A stretch of DNA of 64,000 nt, taken from contig CM060469.1 of NCBI GenBank assembly GCA_030544235.1, positions 15,432,017 to 15,496,016 on the forward strand. The letters are read 5' to 3'. The number at the start of each line of letters is the position of its first letter. The stretch's first letter is position 1. A program made the translations under genes and the position numbers. This document shows, one piece after another, positions 12,901 to 26,778 of the stretch. The notes beneath the pieces were generated by a model, which was given only the letters and a program-made list of their open reading frames with translations, was not told the DNA's origin and did no database searches. The stretch comes from Lepturacanthus savala. Its lineage: Eukaryota > Chordata > Actinopteri > Scombriformes > Trichiuridae.

Positions 12901-15900
12901 ACCCCTGCTGTTTATTTAGAGAGAAGACAAACTGCTGCTGAAGCTTATAGCGACTAATCTCCATTGCACAGCTCCCTCAGCCACAAGGAGGGTAACGGTG
13001 TGACCGCGGTGAGCATCCGAAGTGTACGTGCCGGTGCTTAATTATCAAAGAAAAATGCGAAGGGAGCCGCTCATGCTCAAACAAATATAATTACACATAT
13101 TCATCAAACATCCTCCAGTGGGGGGAAAAAAAAAATCTCGGTCTACACGTCAACAACACGATTAGAATTAAACATGTAAATATTTCTTGCTGCCGCACAT
13201 ATATTAAACGCATGGATCTTCAATTTATATGCATTATTTTGGAAAAGAAAAAAATCGCACAGCTCCGCCGCGGAAATGAAGCCATATGAATGTGATGACG
13301 AGGTGAAATGTTGAGTATCCTACAACAATTATTCTCTCCACTCTCCCCACCTCCAGCATGGACGGTACAGTAATTATGCTGGCGAGCTGCCACATGGATA
13401 AACATGTACGCTTTCTTTTGCTGCTGCTGGAGTTTTCGGCCTCCCTCGCACTCCCCCTCGCTCTCTCTGTCTCTCTCTCCCTCTCCACATGGAGTGACTC
13501 CATAGATTCAGTCTGCGAGGAGGAGCGGGCACATAATGAGGTTCAGTAAGTGGTTATTGTTCGAGCGCAGCATTTTTCTATTTGGCAGATATCTCAATTT
13601 TCACTTATCGGCCTGTGGGGCCAGTGCGGGTATGTGAGCAACAGGCTAAGTGATTAGCATCACAAAGGTCTGTTGAATACACACATACATAGTCAAAGGT
13701 CAAACCTCCCTTCTTCCTCCCTCCCCCCTCTTGTTTTTTTCACCTCAACTTCTGTTTGCTCCGAAAACGTCAAATCACCGTCAGCCAAGGTGAGCCGCGC
13801 CCGGCGTCCCTGTCCCATCCACTCCCCGCCGGTCTGTGAGTGACACGCTTTGTGTTTCACAAAGCCGACGCGTGTCGGCAGAACAATGGAAAAAGCAGGA
13901 TTGCGAGCGGCGGAATCCGCCTGGCGCGGCGGCGGCCCACTGTAGGTACGGCGGCGTGAGAGAGAGAGACGGGGAATGCAAATTTATCATGAAAGATGTC
14001 ATTACCATGCCAATGACTTCTCAGAGAACACAATTATCACTAATAATAGAAATCAGCCGAGGGCTTTTCAGTCAGGGACGGGGCTGTATTAATGGGAAAC
14101 TGTTGTCTGTTTATGACAACTCGACACTGACAGTTGGTGAGAGTACTGATAGAAAAAAAAAAGCCCACACTGTGATAAGCACTAACTGGTATCTGTTTTC
14201 TTTGCCTTGTTAATTGAGACGTCTAGACACATTCAATTGAATCGGGGCGAGATAAGGGAGTAAGCTGAACTATCTCGGCCCGGAGAATAGCGAGCGCTAA
14301 TCCACTTACTTGGAGTCTTGAAGGATTTTTTTTTTTTCGTTCGGCATCCTAGAAAAACGCTCGGCTTATCAAAATGTTTTCATATGCACATTTTGCCACT
14401 TTGTCTTGTTGGAACAATAGCATCCTACAAATGGCCTTGTGGCCTGCAACAAGAAGCTAAACCAACCATTTGACTTAATGCTCCAATGGGGCGGTGAGGA
14501 TGATTGGTTGGGCAGAAGACATATTTCTTTTTTTTTTTTGGGGGGGGTAATAATCCCATTTCACCTATAAATCATGAAATAATGACAAAAACATTCCTGT
14601 TATAAACTGAAACTAAAGTAATACCCAAACACAATCCTACTCACGTTTGTGGTTTCATACCTACCTTTGGGTGGTATCAGTGTATTATGGTACAACAGGG
14701 TATTTAGAAATGCTGAAGGTATGATTTTCAATATGTCAAAAATAAAGACGCCCCTATTTCTACGAATCTAATGGAAATGTTGTATTAAGGTGATTAGTGA
14801 TCAATACATACTGGCATAATTGATTGTTTCCCAGGTATTACAGGTTATACTACACTACTACAATGACTATAAACTGCACTTTGAATTTCTACAGAAATGC
14901 AATGAATGTACCAGCTCTAAGGGGTTTTTTTTGAAGATGTTGGATGGTGTAACTTTAGTGTATGAATCACGGCTCTCAGAAGTAGGCTTGAGCTTACTCA
15001 AAAGAACATAAAGAGCCGTGACTCATTACATTACATCCCTAAAAATGCCTGAAAGCTGTCAGGTCCACAGCCTGCAGATCATCTTTGCTCTGTCCACTGG
15101 TCCATTGGTTTCCATAGTGGCAACAAGAAGAAGAATTCTTATTTCCTATTTATTCATTATTCTACGGGCCATAATTATTTGAAACCAGCTATATTTGTAT
15201 AAGTAGGCGAGACAATGAGTTCTATCACTACTAGCTTTTACAGTTTGTTTTTTTTTATTTACCAAAAAAAACGAAAAAAAAAACAGCTATAGCCTAAGCT
15301 TTTTTCTCTGCACAGCCAATCACAAAACCAGAAACAAGTCACAAAGCTGCTCTCATGTCAGAGATGTCACAAGGACGTTCCTGCCGTCAGTTCACGCTGT
15401 GAAAGGAAGAGGTAACCTTGCAGTCACTGTCAGCTTCGTCGCATTCCGCTTTTTCCTGAATCACACTCGTTCGAAATGTCACATCAGAGCTCGAGGGAGA
15501 GCCTGAGAAATGTGGCTTCCTGCAGAAACGTGCGGCGCAGTGAGAAACAGCAGGAAGCTGCGTTGGATTTTGTGCACGGAGATGCAGACGGTCTGCGGTG
15601 TGATTTATACTTGGGGCTCATGGATATAAGGCGGCGTACTGTCTGACTCTGTCTGTCTGTATAACCCCTGAATGATGTGCTTTAACTGCACTTAAGAGCA
15701 GTTAAACAGCAGTATCACTCACTTAGGGAGGAATTCTATAGTCTGCAGCAGCGTATGCAGACTAATGCATATTTTATATATTTATGAATGGAAAGAGAAT
15801 GGAAAGTAGCCAGATATATCATTAAATTGAGGGTGTAAATTCTTTTGCATGGCTGTGATCGCATTGTTGTGTTAATTTCATGTCACTGAAACATGACAAA

Positions 15901-16861
15901 GAGCTTCAGAGCTATTATATCGCCTGAATCACACCCTACATCAGTGCATTTTAGAGTCGCGCAAACACACACACAACACACACACAATTCTATGTAAAGT
16001 GGGTCTGAGGATGCAGAAGCATGTCCCCATCCGTGCTTGAGGTTCTGATTGCGGGCCTGAGGGGTCAAAGGGCAACTAATTGTGCAACTCACAGAGGTCA
16101 GTGTTATTGTGGCCTTCTGCCAGAGCGCTGGAACACCACCTGAAGGTCTGTCAAGGAAGACAAATGAACTCTGACCTCCTCGTTGATGACAGCGACCCCA
16201 GTCAGAGAGCGCACGCCGTATTTTAATCCGGGTCACGGGAGAAGGGAGCAGGCCGCCGGTCCCAGACGCTACGTGCAGAAGGGGCCACGGCTGATGTTTA
16301 CCTCTCCGGCTTCCGTGTTCAGCCGATCTTCGAAATTCTACAAATAATAAAAGACGTCATTCTCCGTCAGGGCGTAGCAGCCCCCCGCTTCGTAAATGAA
16401 CCATAAGTAAAACCCGCGGTCACTCTGGCCTAAACGTGCGCGCAGATCAGTGGGAAAAACAAAAAGTTTTGTTTGCCTGGCGCAATCTGGTCAATCTAAC
16501 AATAGCATTCTTGTGCAAGTGAGCTCTTTCTTCTTCTTTTTTTTTTTTTTTTTAGAGACCCCATAAAAGTGCTAAACTTAGCTCGGCCTCCAAACTCTTG
16601 GAATTCCACAGGAGCAACTCTCGGTTTAAGCGGAGCAGAGCGGCAGGCAGATGGTTATCTTTTTTTTTTTTTTTTTTCACCAGTCAATAATTAGCCGACT
16701 CCCTAATCAGCTGTTTGAGCCGCGTGCCTGTCTGTGCCTTCTCATTTAGTCGCATCAAGGCAGACGGCGGGGCTTTTACCTGGTGGTCAGCAGTAATCCA
16801 CCACCTGAACCTGGAATTTACCTGCAGTTCAGCCTTGTAAAAAACCCCTAACCGGGTCTTC

Positions 16862-16942
<81 letters not shown>

Positions 16943-19900
16943 ATGCGCCATCCTGTGGAAAAGAACTAACAAATACATTTGATGGATGGATAAAAAAAAA
17001 AAAATCACATGACAGCTGATGGAAAATGTATTGTGATTGGAGGTCTAGGGATCATCCAAAAGAAAAAGGAGTGTCTCACTTTCAAGATGAACAAAACGCC
17101 AAAAAGGATTTCCTTTCCTAAACAGAGACTACAATCATACAAGGCGGCCAGCCTGAGGGATACAGCCAGATGTGGCTGCTGCCCTGATCTGGACACACAC
17201 ACACACACAAAAAAAATGACCCCCAGTCCTGTGTCAACAGCTGGGAAAAGCATCCCTCGCTGTGCATTTTTTTTTTTCAAAAAGCTCTAAAAATAACACA
17301 GTGAAGTGTCCCGCTGTGGGGTTACACCCTGGACGGGTCTGTTTTTCCTGGCCGGGAGGGTTCACTATCAGGCGGAGCCGGACCTCCAGCCAACGCACAT
17401 CAAGGCAACACTTTCCTAGCCTCCATTTTCGCCCCTGTCTTTTCCTGTTTTGACAGGAAACAGGAGATGATAACGCAGTCGCGCAAACAAGCGCAGATTG
17501 CCTCCGACCTGCTGCCGTCCTCGTGCGGGGAGGGGGGGACATCTTGTTTTCTTTAAAGGGCCTTCATGTCCAAAAAAAAAGAATAGCATTACTAAACTCG
17601 ACTGAGAAACGCACGTGGACACACCTGACACGCGCTTGGCACCTGTAACCTTCCCTGGGAGGCCAGGAAGCGGCTTTCTGCGCTTCCCAGCGTCGTGCCA
17701 GCTTCACACAAAAGAGAACCCAATAAAAAAAAAAACAGACAACCAAAGTCATGGACACAAGACTGAAAGAGGACAAGATGAAAGCCGGCGCGGTCGCCGC
17801 GGGGAACCAAACATACACCGGAGGAGGCGAGTGGAGGAGCAAAGTCAATATCTAAAGGGGGTGGGGGGGCAGTGGCTTGCTTTGAAGGCCGAAGGGAGGT
17901 GTGGATGGCTAACGTCTCTTGTCCGAGGCTCTTTTTTTTTTTTTTTTTTGGAATGTGGGGCCTTTTATGTTGTCAGGAAGCACACCGCGGTGAGACACAA
18001 CAAGCGTGAGTGACGGGGCTATTAGAGCGGCCTTTGTTGACGGTGACAGAAGCTCAAAGAAGTGGGACACTTTGATTGTCCCCTTTGATCCCCCCGCTAG
18101 CCTTTGTTTTATGAGCTAATTAAGCATTGTTCGGCTGCAGCAGGAGCCTCCAGCGCCCTCCATCCCCGCAGCGCCACCGTGACTTTCAATGGCTACTGTA
18201 GAACTTTTACAGCACCCTCTATAACTTAACAACGTGCAGGAATCACTTGTCTCTACTGTGTTTCTTAGTATGGGAACCAACAAACTGTAGGAATGTACGG
18301 TGCAGAGAGAAGTGCGCGAAAGAGAAGGAAACACACAGAGACGGAGAGTCGGCCAGGTCAAATCCAGTTCAGCCTTGGTCTCCGGTGACCGCTTCTGTAG
18401 GAGTTCAAGTGTGCCCTGGTTTCACCCCGCCTGGTGGAACGCCGCGGCCAAACCGGCCTCTCACAAAAGAGAAGGAGCCATGAATGCCCAGCGTGGGACG
18501 AGAGGAGGCAGAGGAGGTCATTGGATGGACAGAGAGAGGAGGAAGGGGGGCAACATCTAGATGGATGTGGTAATGACCGGGTGAAAGGCAGTGAATGTGT
18601 GTTAGTGAAGGTTCGCAGCTTCAGAAATATATAACACATGTGTGCAATAGGGCTGCAACTCACAACTATTTTGATAATCTATTGAATATTTAAATATAAA
18701 TGAATAGTGTGTACAATTTCAACCACTGTTCTCCAAAGCTGAAGATTCAACCTAAAACATCTTTTGTTGTCCAGACCAACAGTCCACAACCTAAAGAGTT
18801 TACTTTACTATTATAGAAGACTTTGAGAAGCTGGAAACCAAAGTTTGATATTTTTCTTAAAAATAGTCAGCGATTAATGTTATAGCTGGCAACTAATCAA
18901 TTAATCGATTAATCATTGCAGCTCTAGAATCGAATAAGAAGAAACAGATGATTTGAGAAGCTGGAACCAGAGAATTAAAAATGACTCAAATCACCCCCAC
19001 CTCCCCTTTTCCACCTTTTTTCTCTAAAGGAACCTATCTTTTGTTTTGTAGTTTTATTATTATTATTTATTTATTTATATCTTTATTATATCTCTTGTTA
19101 CACAAATGATTTGGATTTTTTTTTTGGAAGTACGGTGGGATCCAGGTTGGAGTTTTCTTTCACTTTAAAGCATATCACGTAAAGTTCATTTCATTTCCAG
19201 TATTGTCTGCTGAAAAACTAATCAAGTGACCGATTATTCAAACGGTCGCGGCTGTAGCATGCACTGTAGCGTGCGCAGATGCCTGTGTTTGAGGAAAGAG
19301 TAGCATGTGAAAAAGAAAGGAAAAAATATATTATATTTTGAGAAAAAACATACAAGATACATCACACCAGGTAAATGAAAAGCTCAGCATTGCTTGGTAT
19401 GACCTCCCCCTGGAAACAGCTGCTTGAAAGTCAAACTGAGGCCGACACAACCTGTTAAACCCAGTGTGTAAATAAAACCACACATTCAAGTTTGACTACA
19501 TAATAGTTTTACGGCCCACTGGCTGTCTGGACCTGCAGTGGACATTATGGAATGACCTTAGTCTTGTGACTTTCGGCTGTTAATAGTCGCAGAGTTTCTT
19601 CTCTTGGAGGGCGGGGGGTAGGAGGGGTGGGGGGAGGGGTGGGGGGTGGGTGAGCTGGACGCAGCGGTGGCATCCACTTCTGCTGGAAAAAAAACAGTAA
19701 AGCTCAGCAGGAATCTGCCGAGGCCGCGCGCGACACAGGTGTGCTCCCTGAGAGCTTCCCTCCTCTTCGCCGGGCATCTGAGGAAACAAAACATTTCCGC
19801 GTCGCACGGACACGTTCAAAAGCGTTCGGGCCCCAGTTCCGCGTTTGATGCATAATTTTAGCTCAGCCAACAACAACTAGACTGTCTGATTTGAAGTGTT

Positions 19901-22493
19901 TTTTTTTCTGCCGGTGCCAAATAGCCCATGGCGTAAGAGGAGCAAGCACAGCACCTACAATCACACCGCATTAATGATGCATGTGAGGAAAAAACAAAAC
20001 ACTGTATTAAATTTAAATACTGGCCAGAGGACAGCAATACACACACTACTAAAAGAGGAGAGCCTGATAACACTTAGAGACGAGGGTGGCAACTAAAGAC
20101 TATTCTGATACAGCAATTAATCTATTAATCAATCAGTTAATTGGATCAAAGCACAAAGTACCTAAGCTGACGATCAAACCTAAAATGTTCACTTGTTTTA
20201 AATGACCTGGCAGAGCTGGTTGGCAAAAAAGACAAGAAAAAGACATTTTAGGTTAAAATCCTTAGTTTTAGAAAAGAGTGTTTATTTTTGACTAAACAAC
20301 TAATCAATTAAATGATTTCAATAATCGATAGATTAATCAACTATGCGAATAGTTGTTAGTTGCAACCCTATTTGATTCTATATTGATATTAGGGCTGCAA
20401 CTAACAACTATTTTGATAGTCAATTAATCTATTTATGATTTAACGACTAATCGATTAGCTGTCGAACGCTGATCTGTTTCCCAAAGCTGAAGATTCAACC
20501 TAAAATGTCTTTTTTTGTCCAGACCAACAGTCCACAACCCAAAGATCATCAATTTACTATCATAGAAGACTAAAGAAACCAGAAAATAATGAGATTTGAG
20601 AAGGTGGAACCAGAGAATTTGGACATTTTCTTTCTAAAAATGACTCTAACTGATTAACAGTTAGAGTGATTATCAGTTTACTATCATAGAAGACTAAAGA
20701 AACCAGAAAAAAAGCTGGAACCAGAGAAATTGGACATTTTCTTCATAAAAATGACTCATATCGATTAATTGCAATAGTTGGCGATTAATGTAGTAGATGG
20801 CAGCTCTGTTAGAGACACACAAAACTGTACATATGCACAAAACTGCCCACACAGTCTTTCCCAGCACTCAGCTTGTCCTCACACTCAGCATGGGAGTCGG
20901 GCAGCACTTAGCTGGAGGTCCATGCCGCAGGGCCTGGCGGCGGCGGCGGCGGCAGGCGGCGACGTGTTCCCAGAACGGCGAGGACGCCCCGGCTTTTATA
21001 GGCGACGCTGAACCGATACTGAAGCGGCAAACGCGGAGGATGGAGAGGCAGTTTGGGACCCATAAACACAGAGGTTTAAGTTTAAGTGCCCGACACACAC
21101 GAAGGAGATAAAACAGCCCAGAGCTCTTCAGCAGAGAGAGTGACATCATAAAATAAGAGCGGCAGTAACAAGAGGGGAAGCATAAAGGACGGATCTATTA
21201 ATGGGAGTCGGTTCACGGGAGAAGAGCGAGGCAAAGGGAAGGTTTACTCCATGAACATCCACTGGGAGTAAGTGGTGAGCTTAGGACGGGATCATTTCTT
21301 AAGGCGCTAAATCTCTGAAAATATGAATCGAATTATTTTTATCCAACTGAACGCTAGCGACCTCTGAAATACAGATGTTTACTGCGTGTTTACAAAACGT
21401 CAACGACAGGTAAGCTCTGAAGGTTTCACATCACACAAGAGTGTCGTCAAAGCTGAAGAGCTGCTTTTTCCTTTACTTTCTTGCCGTTTTTCAAAGTACA
21501 AGTTGCAGTCTAAGCAGATTTTTATGAAGCATGCGGCGGTTTCTGTCTCATTTTTCCCGCTCTGGTGATACGTATCTGGATGAATCATGGGATGAGACCC
21601 CAAAGAAAAGGTTAGATGCTTGTCTAATACAAGGGGGGGGGAAAAAGAGTATTATTTTTTATGATTTTATGATTTATGAAAGCAACAAAAGGACTTTGCA
21701 GCTCTGGAAGCTGCTAAAACATTTATTCTGAAAGAACAAAAGTCTAGAGGGAAAAGGAAAAAAAAAGACCTCACCTGCAAAAACCCCAAGACAAACACCG
21801 CTACTGTATCTTGATTTACTTCCTTTTCCTGGTGAAAAATCCATTATGAAAATCCATACAGCCGCGGTTTGACCTTTTCAGTGTTCCACCTATTGAGAAA
21901 ATCCAACGACGTCGCCATTCCGCAGGAATAAAAGCAACTTTTGCTGCCATTTTGCACCGCTATGCTGTTTCCTTTCAAATGTCAGCAGGCAAATTGCTAA
22001 GTCAAGTCATTCAATAGTGAAACAAAAAAAAGGGGGGGGGTGCAGATGGAAACATGCACGTTCCAATTTTCTTCTTTCTTTGCTCCCTCAATCAGAAATA
22101 CATGGTGCCAGTCTGGGGTTTTAGACATCTATTTAATGATATAATGGCGGAAATTTAAGCTTAAAAAATTGAGTGTAGTGGAAGGAGCTGCTGAAATCAG
22201 AGCTGGTTTTCCCGCCATTTCCACCCTAAAGGTAAAGCCCAGAGTAATGGCACTGGCCAGTCACCTTCTCCATCACCTTCTCCATTAACCAGACCACCAC
22301 CACCAGGCCTGTGTGTTGGAATGAGGATAAAACACCGGCTGTAATAATGCAATCATAAATTGGATAGCGGTTAAGTTCAGAGAGATGGATGACTTCTGCG
22401 GCAAAGTGGAAAGGATGGAGAGACTCCGGGCGCGCTTCGTCTCTTTCCTTTTTCCTCCGGTACTTACACGCACGTTCGCACATCATCAATACA

Positions 22494-22528
<35 letters not shown>

Positions 22529-25500
22529 GCCTCGTCCTCGCTGGCGGGGCTGGACGTTCAAGCATGAAATGAACATGAGCAGTGTGAACTTTGACTGGCA
22601 TTTTCACGCCGCGGCGGGATTTATGGAGCACTTTATACGTATCTGAGCGGGGCCTTCTGACAATAAAGAACGGCCCCCCGACGCTGCGCCGAGGACGAAA
22701 CCGTGGGGAAGACGGGTTAGCGCGAACCGTCTACCCATCACATCGCAATCCATCTGCTATTACGCAAACACAAATAGAACGGCATGAAGATGCATGCATT
22801 CTGTCACCCGGACGCGTACAGATATATTACATGAAGGCACAGCCGTGAGCTTCGCACAGCTGCAGCAAAAAAAGAAAAAACCCACAAACCACAGGCTGCT
22901 ACTGTTGGAAGTGGATGAAGCTCCTCTGGGAACTGATGGTCAAGGTTTTAGTGGATAAAAGAAAATGTAGTTTTAATTGTAGTTGATTGCAAATATGTAG
23001 AATCCACTCATACTTAGTAATCAGAATTCCCCCCCTCAGTTTCTGCAGAGCTTCTTGGCATCTCCCGGCTCATTGTTTTCCTTTTCACGTCCCACATCCT
23101 CGCCAGTGTGTTTCACTCTCGCCGCAGCAGGCGGTTTTATGTTTTTTCAGAAAAACACGAATCCCTGCGTGCAGGCAGAGTTAGTGGCTAGCCGGCGAAC
23201 CTGGCGGCAGCTGGTGAGGAGCCAGACATTTTTTTTTTCCCCTGGAGAAGCCGACAGAGAGAGGGAGCGAAAACAGAGCTGTAAGTGGAGTGAATAATCG
23301 ACAGGCACAAATAAATGCTAGTAGGGATCCTGAAAACTGCCTAACACTATGTACTGAATCAAGAGTTGGGTTTTGAATCGAAATCAAATCAAGAGACGCC
23401 CAAAGATTCACATGCCTAAATGCTAATGTTCCTCTATGCACAGATAATCCACTGTTGAACCTTATGAGCTGATATTACGCCAATATTTCGCTTACAGCAG
23501 TGTACAGTGTAGACTAAAAGTAGAAATACTGTCACCTTAAATACTCAATTACAGGTAAAAAAAGTCCTGAATCCAAAAAGTACAGAAATATTAAAGGCAA
23601 AATGTAGTTAAAGTAAAGTAAGTAAAGTAAAAGTAAGTATACAGGGTTATTATAGTATATTATAGAGCTGCAACGATTAGTCAATTTACCAATTAGTCGC
23701 CAATTATTAAATTAATCGCCAACTATTAAATTAATCGCCAACTATTAAATTAATCGCCAACTATTAAATTAATCGCCAACTATTTTTGAGTCATTTTTAA
23801 TGTCTTCTATCAGAGTAAACTGATGATCTTTGAGTTGTGGACTGTTGGTCTGGATAAAAAAAGACATTTCAGGTTGAATCTTCAGCTTTGGGAAACAGCG
23901 TTCTACGCTATTTAATGAACCAAACAACTAATCGATGAATCCACTGTCAAAATAGATGTTATTGCTTGGAAATGTAAATAAAATTTAGTGAAGCGGATGT
24001 ATAAAAATAGCATCAAATGGAAATACCTAAAAACTGTACTTATACATTACTTGAGTTACTTCCCACCACTGGTTTACAGGTTGTTAGGCTGTCCACAAAC
24101 GGCCCCCAAAAAAGATCAATTCACGCCTGTTGAAATGCTTTTCTTGCACGTTTCTAATGCTTAACAGTGAATCACAGCCCATTGCACATGAATTTAATAG
24201 TTTTGTGCCTGGCAGGACTCTGAACCAGCATGTGAGAGGTAGAAGCCAAAGAGGAAAGCAAACAAGGCGATGTCAGGCCCAAATTAGGCATCGTACTCCA
24301 CTGATCTGCTGTTTGCCGTGAGCCGGGAGGGGAGGTGGGGGATGGTGGGGGGATGGTCGGGGATGAGGGAGCCACACCCAGACAGCTGGAGTTTTCTGTC
24401 TGCATATCCATCTTGGCAGGAATACACAGCGCTGGCATTCGCTTTCAACACATTGCCATAAGCCGGGGCGATTTGTCTGCTACCCACAAGGCCCACTGTC
24501 AATTGAGTGCATTTTATGGAGCCAGCGGGAGATTACCTCCAACTCAGCGCTCCTCAGTGTCTGTGGAGCGTCTTGGAAATTTATCTCAACAACTATGTTT
24601 CCTCCAATACTCTGAATCAGACCCGATAATGGACCGCAGTCCGCCTGGATCGCGCATGTCTCACTTCACCATGACATATGGAGGCGGTGGAGCAGGAGCC
24701 CAGTGACGGCATAAAGCGCGTCCCAAACACACACACACACACACACGCACATACACGCAGGCTGGCTCGCCCTAAATGAACAAGTCAAACTGATTAATTC
24801 CCACTATTTACACTTGTCGTTGCGTTTTGCTCTCTGCTCGTTGACATTTCTGCCTTGGCGGATGTGTTCTCATGCTCCGCAGACCTCTGCCCTGCTGTAA
24901 CGCATCGCCCTGTCAGCCCAGGCCGCTCAAACCATTGTTTCACCTCGGTCCGGCTCATTGTTGAGCGTGATCCCTCGCCAAACAGCAGCCGACTCACTCA
25001 GACGAGCGCTATTATGCGCCGGTGATCATTCCTCAAACACGCTAACAATGAGGGAGGACTAACGAACACAGGCCATGTCAGAATGTCAGCACCGATACGT
25101 ACCTGGTGCAGCGGTTCAAGGAATTCTGTTAAAATGTTTGCTTAATGGAAACAAAAACCAGACCCAGGTCTCGGTTGTGATTTGGTTGACATCTGAATTG
25201 AAACGCTTGTGACATCACAACTTAACAGAAATCCTGACAGCTCATTTTAAGGCGCAGTTTCTGATTCCGGGATGTGTGCATTCAACATTTTGGATCACGA
25301 GACTTCTCATAATCCAATGCAATTAAAATCTCATTATATAGTACATATGTTAAAAAAAAAAAAAAAAAACATGTCCCACTGTGACTACTATAGCCACGTT
25401 CCAATTATTTTCTGTTTTTCAATGAATTAAACAAATGAGATACAATTTTCTAATTAGTGGATTTCAGAAGTGCCGCTGTAGTGATTATTTTACCCTTTTA

Positions 25501-26706
25501 ACCAGAGCCAGGATAGTTGTTTACCACACTTAACAGCTTTTATGCTGAAACATTCAACTCAGTCTAATTTAACACCAAGAAAAGCAGAAAATTCTCAAAT
25601 TTGAGAACCTGGAACAGTCAAATATTCAGTGTTTTCGTTGATTTTGTTAATTTCCGAAAACCACGTAACTCTCAGAAATAAATTGAATCCCAAAAAGAAG
25701 CCATTTCAGGCCAATATTTGCACATTTTTGCTTTCTCAGGGCGTGCCAGCTCACTATAAAGGTAACAGCACATCTGGTCTCCTGAGTCACACCCTTTGAT
25801 TGGACGCTTTCAGTGAATAGCCGTTATTAGGGACGATTGGGTGACTTTACATGTTTGACTTGTGCGAAAAGAAAGAGGCACCGCGACCTTTACAACAACC
25901 CGAGGCAGTAAATTCCCGGTTTTAAACGGCCCTAAATTGCCGCGCTCACCTTGATAGGTAAGTGACGGCACATCTGTGTAGACATTACAGCTTCAACCGG
26001 GAAGGGCCAGATGGCCACAAGAGGACACGTTCAGGTAAACTCTGTGCGTATGCGTGGGTGTCTACGTTCATGCCTGAGTTCACCTGTGCGCACGTGCTCG
26101 CGTTATGCGGAGTATGCATGTGTGTGTGTGTGTGTGTATGTGTGTGTGAGTGGGCATCTGGTTGAGAGAGCCTCCGTCAGCTCTTGTTTCATCTTGCCCG
26201 CCGCGAATCTGCTCCCGTGAGCAGCCAAGAGCGCAGCGCAGACATGAGGAATGGCAGTTATTCCAGCTGGGGGAATTCCTCAGCCTCCACCGACAGATTC
26301 TTTCACTTTTCTCCTGATAAAAGGTGATGAGCATCGGCCTCGCCGCCGCCACGGCGGCGGAGCCCCACGCAGGCCCATCAGCCTCCTCGCATCTGCACGG
26401 CCTGAACCCATTTCCCGGCTCTCGGCCTCGTAGCAATTTACCCGCAGCAATTGCTTTAAGCGGCGGACTGAGCAGCAACAATTGGGGTCAATTCACTTTC
26501 AGGCTCGCTAAATTAAAGATGTAAAATGAAACTGCAGTAGACATAGTGAGTCGTATGAAATGTGGGCTTCATTCCAGAGTTGCCTGAGGTTAGTAAAAAA
26601 AAAAAAAGGAAAAAGAAAAGGTTTGTGGCGAGTACTTTGAAAAGCAGGACCAGCTGTAAAAATGTGGAAGCAGGGAAGTGGATGAGAAAGGGTTCAGTCT
26701 CCCATA

Positions 26707-26778
<72 letters not shown>

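Noticed and set aside
23700..23790. Regular short repeats considered as a CRISPR-like array
   Set aside because: Contiguous tandem units without spacers inside a MITE in a vertebrate genome.
24284..24706. 123-codon plus ORF and overlapping minus ORF in kif26a intron 2
   Set aside because: Neither shows a family signature or exon-like context; more likely non-coding unique DNA, possibly regulatory.
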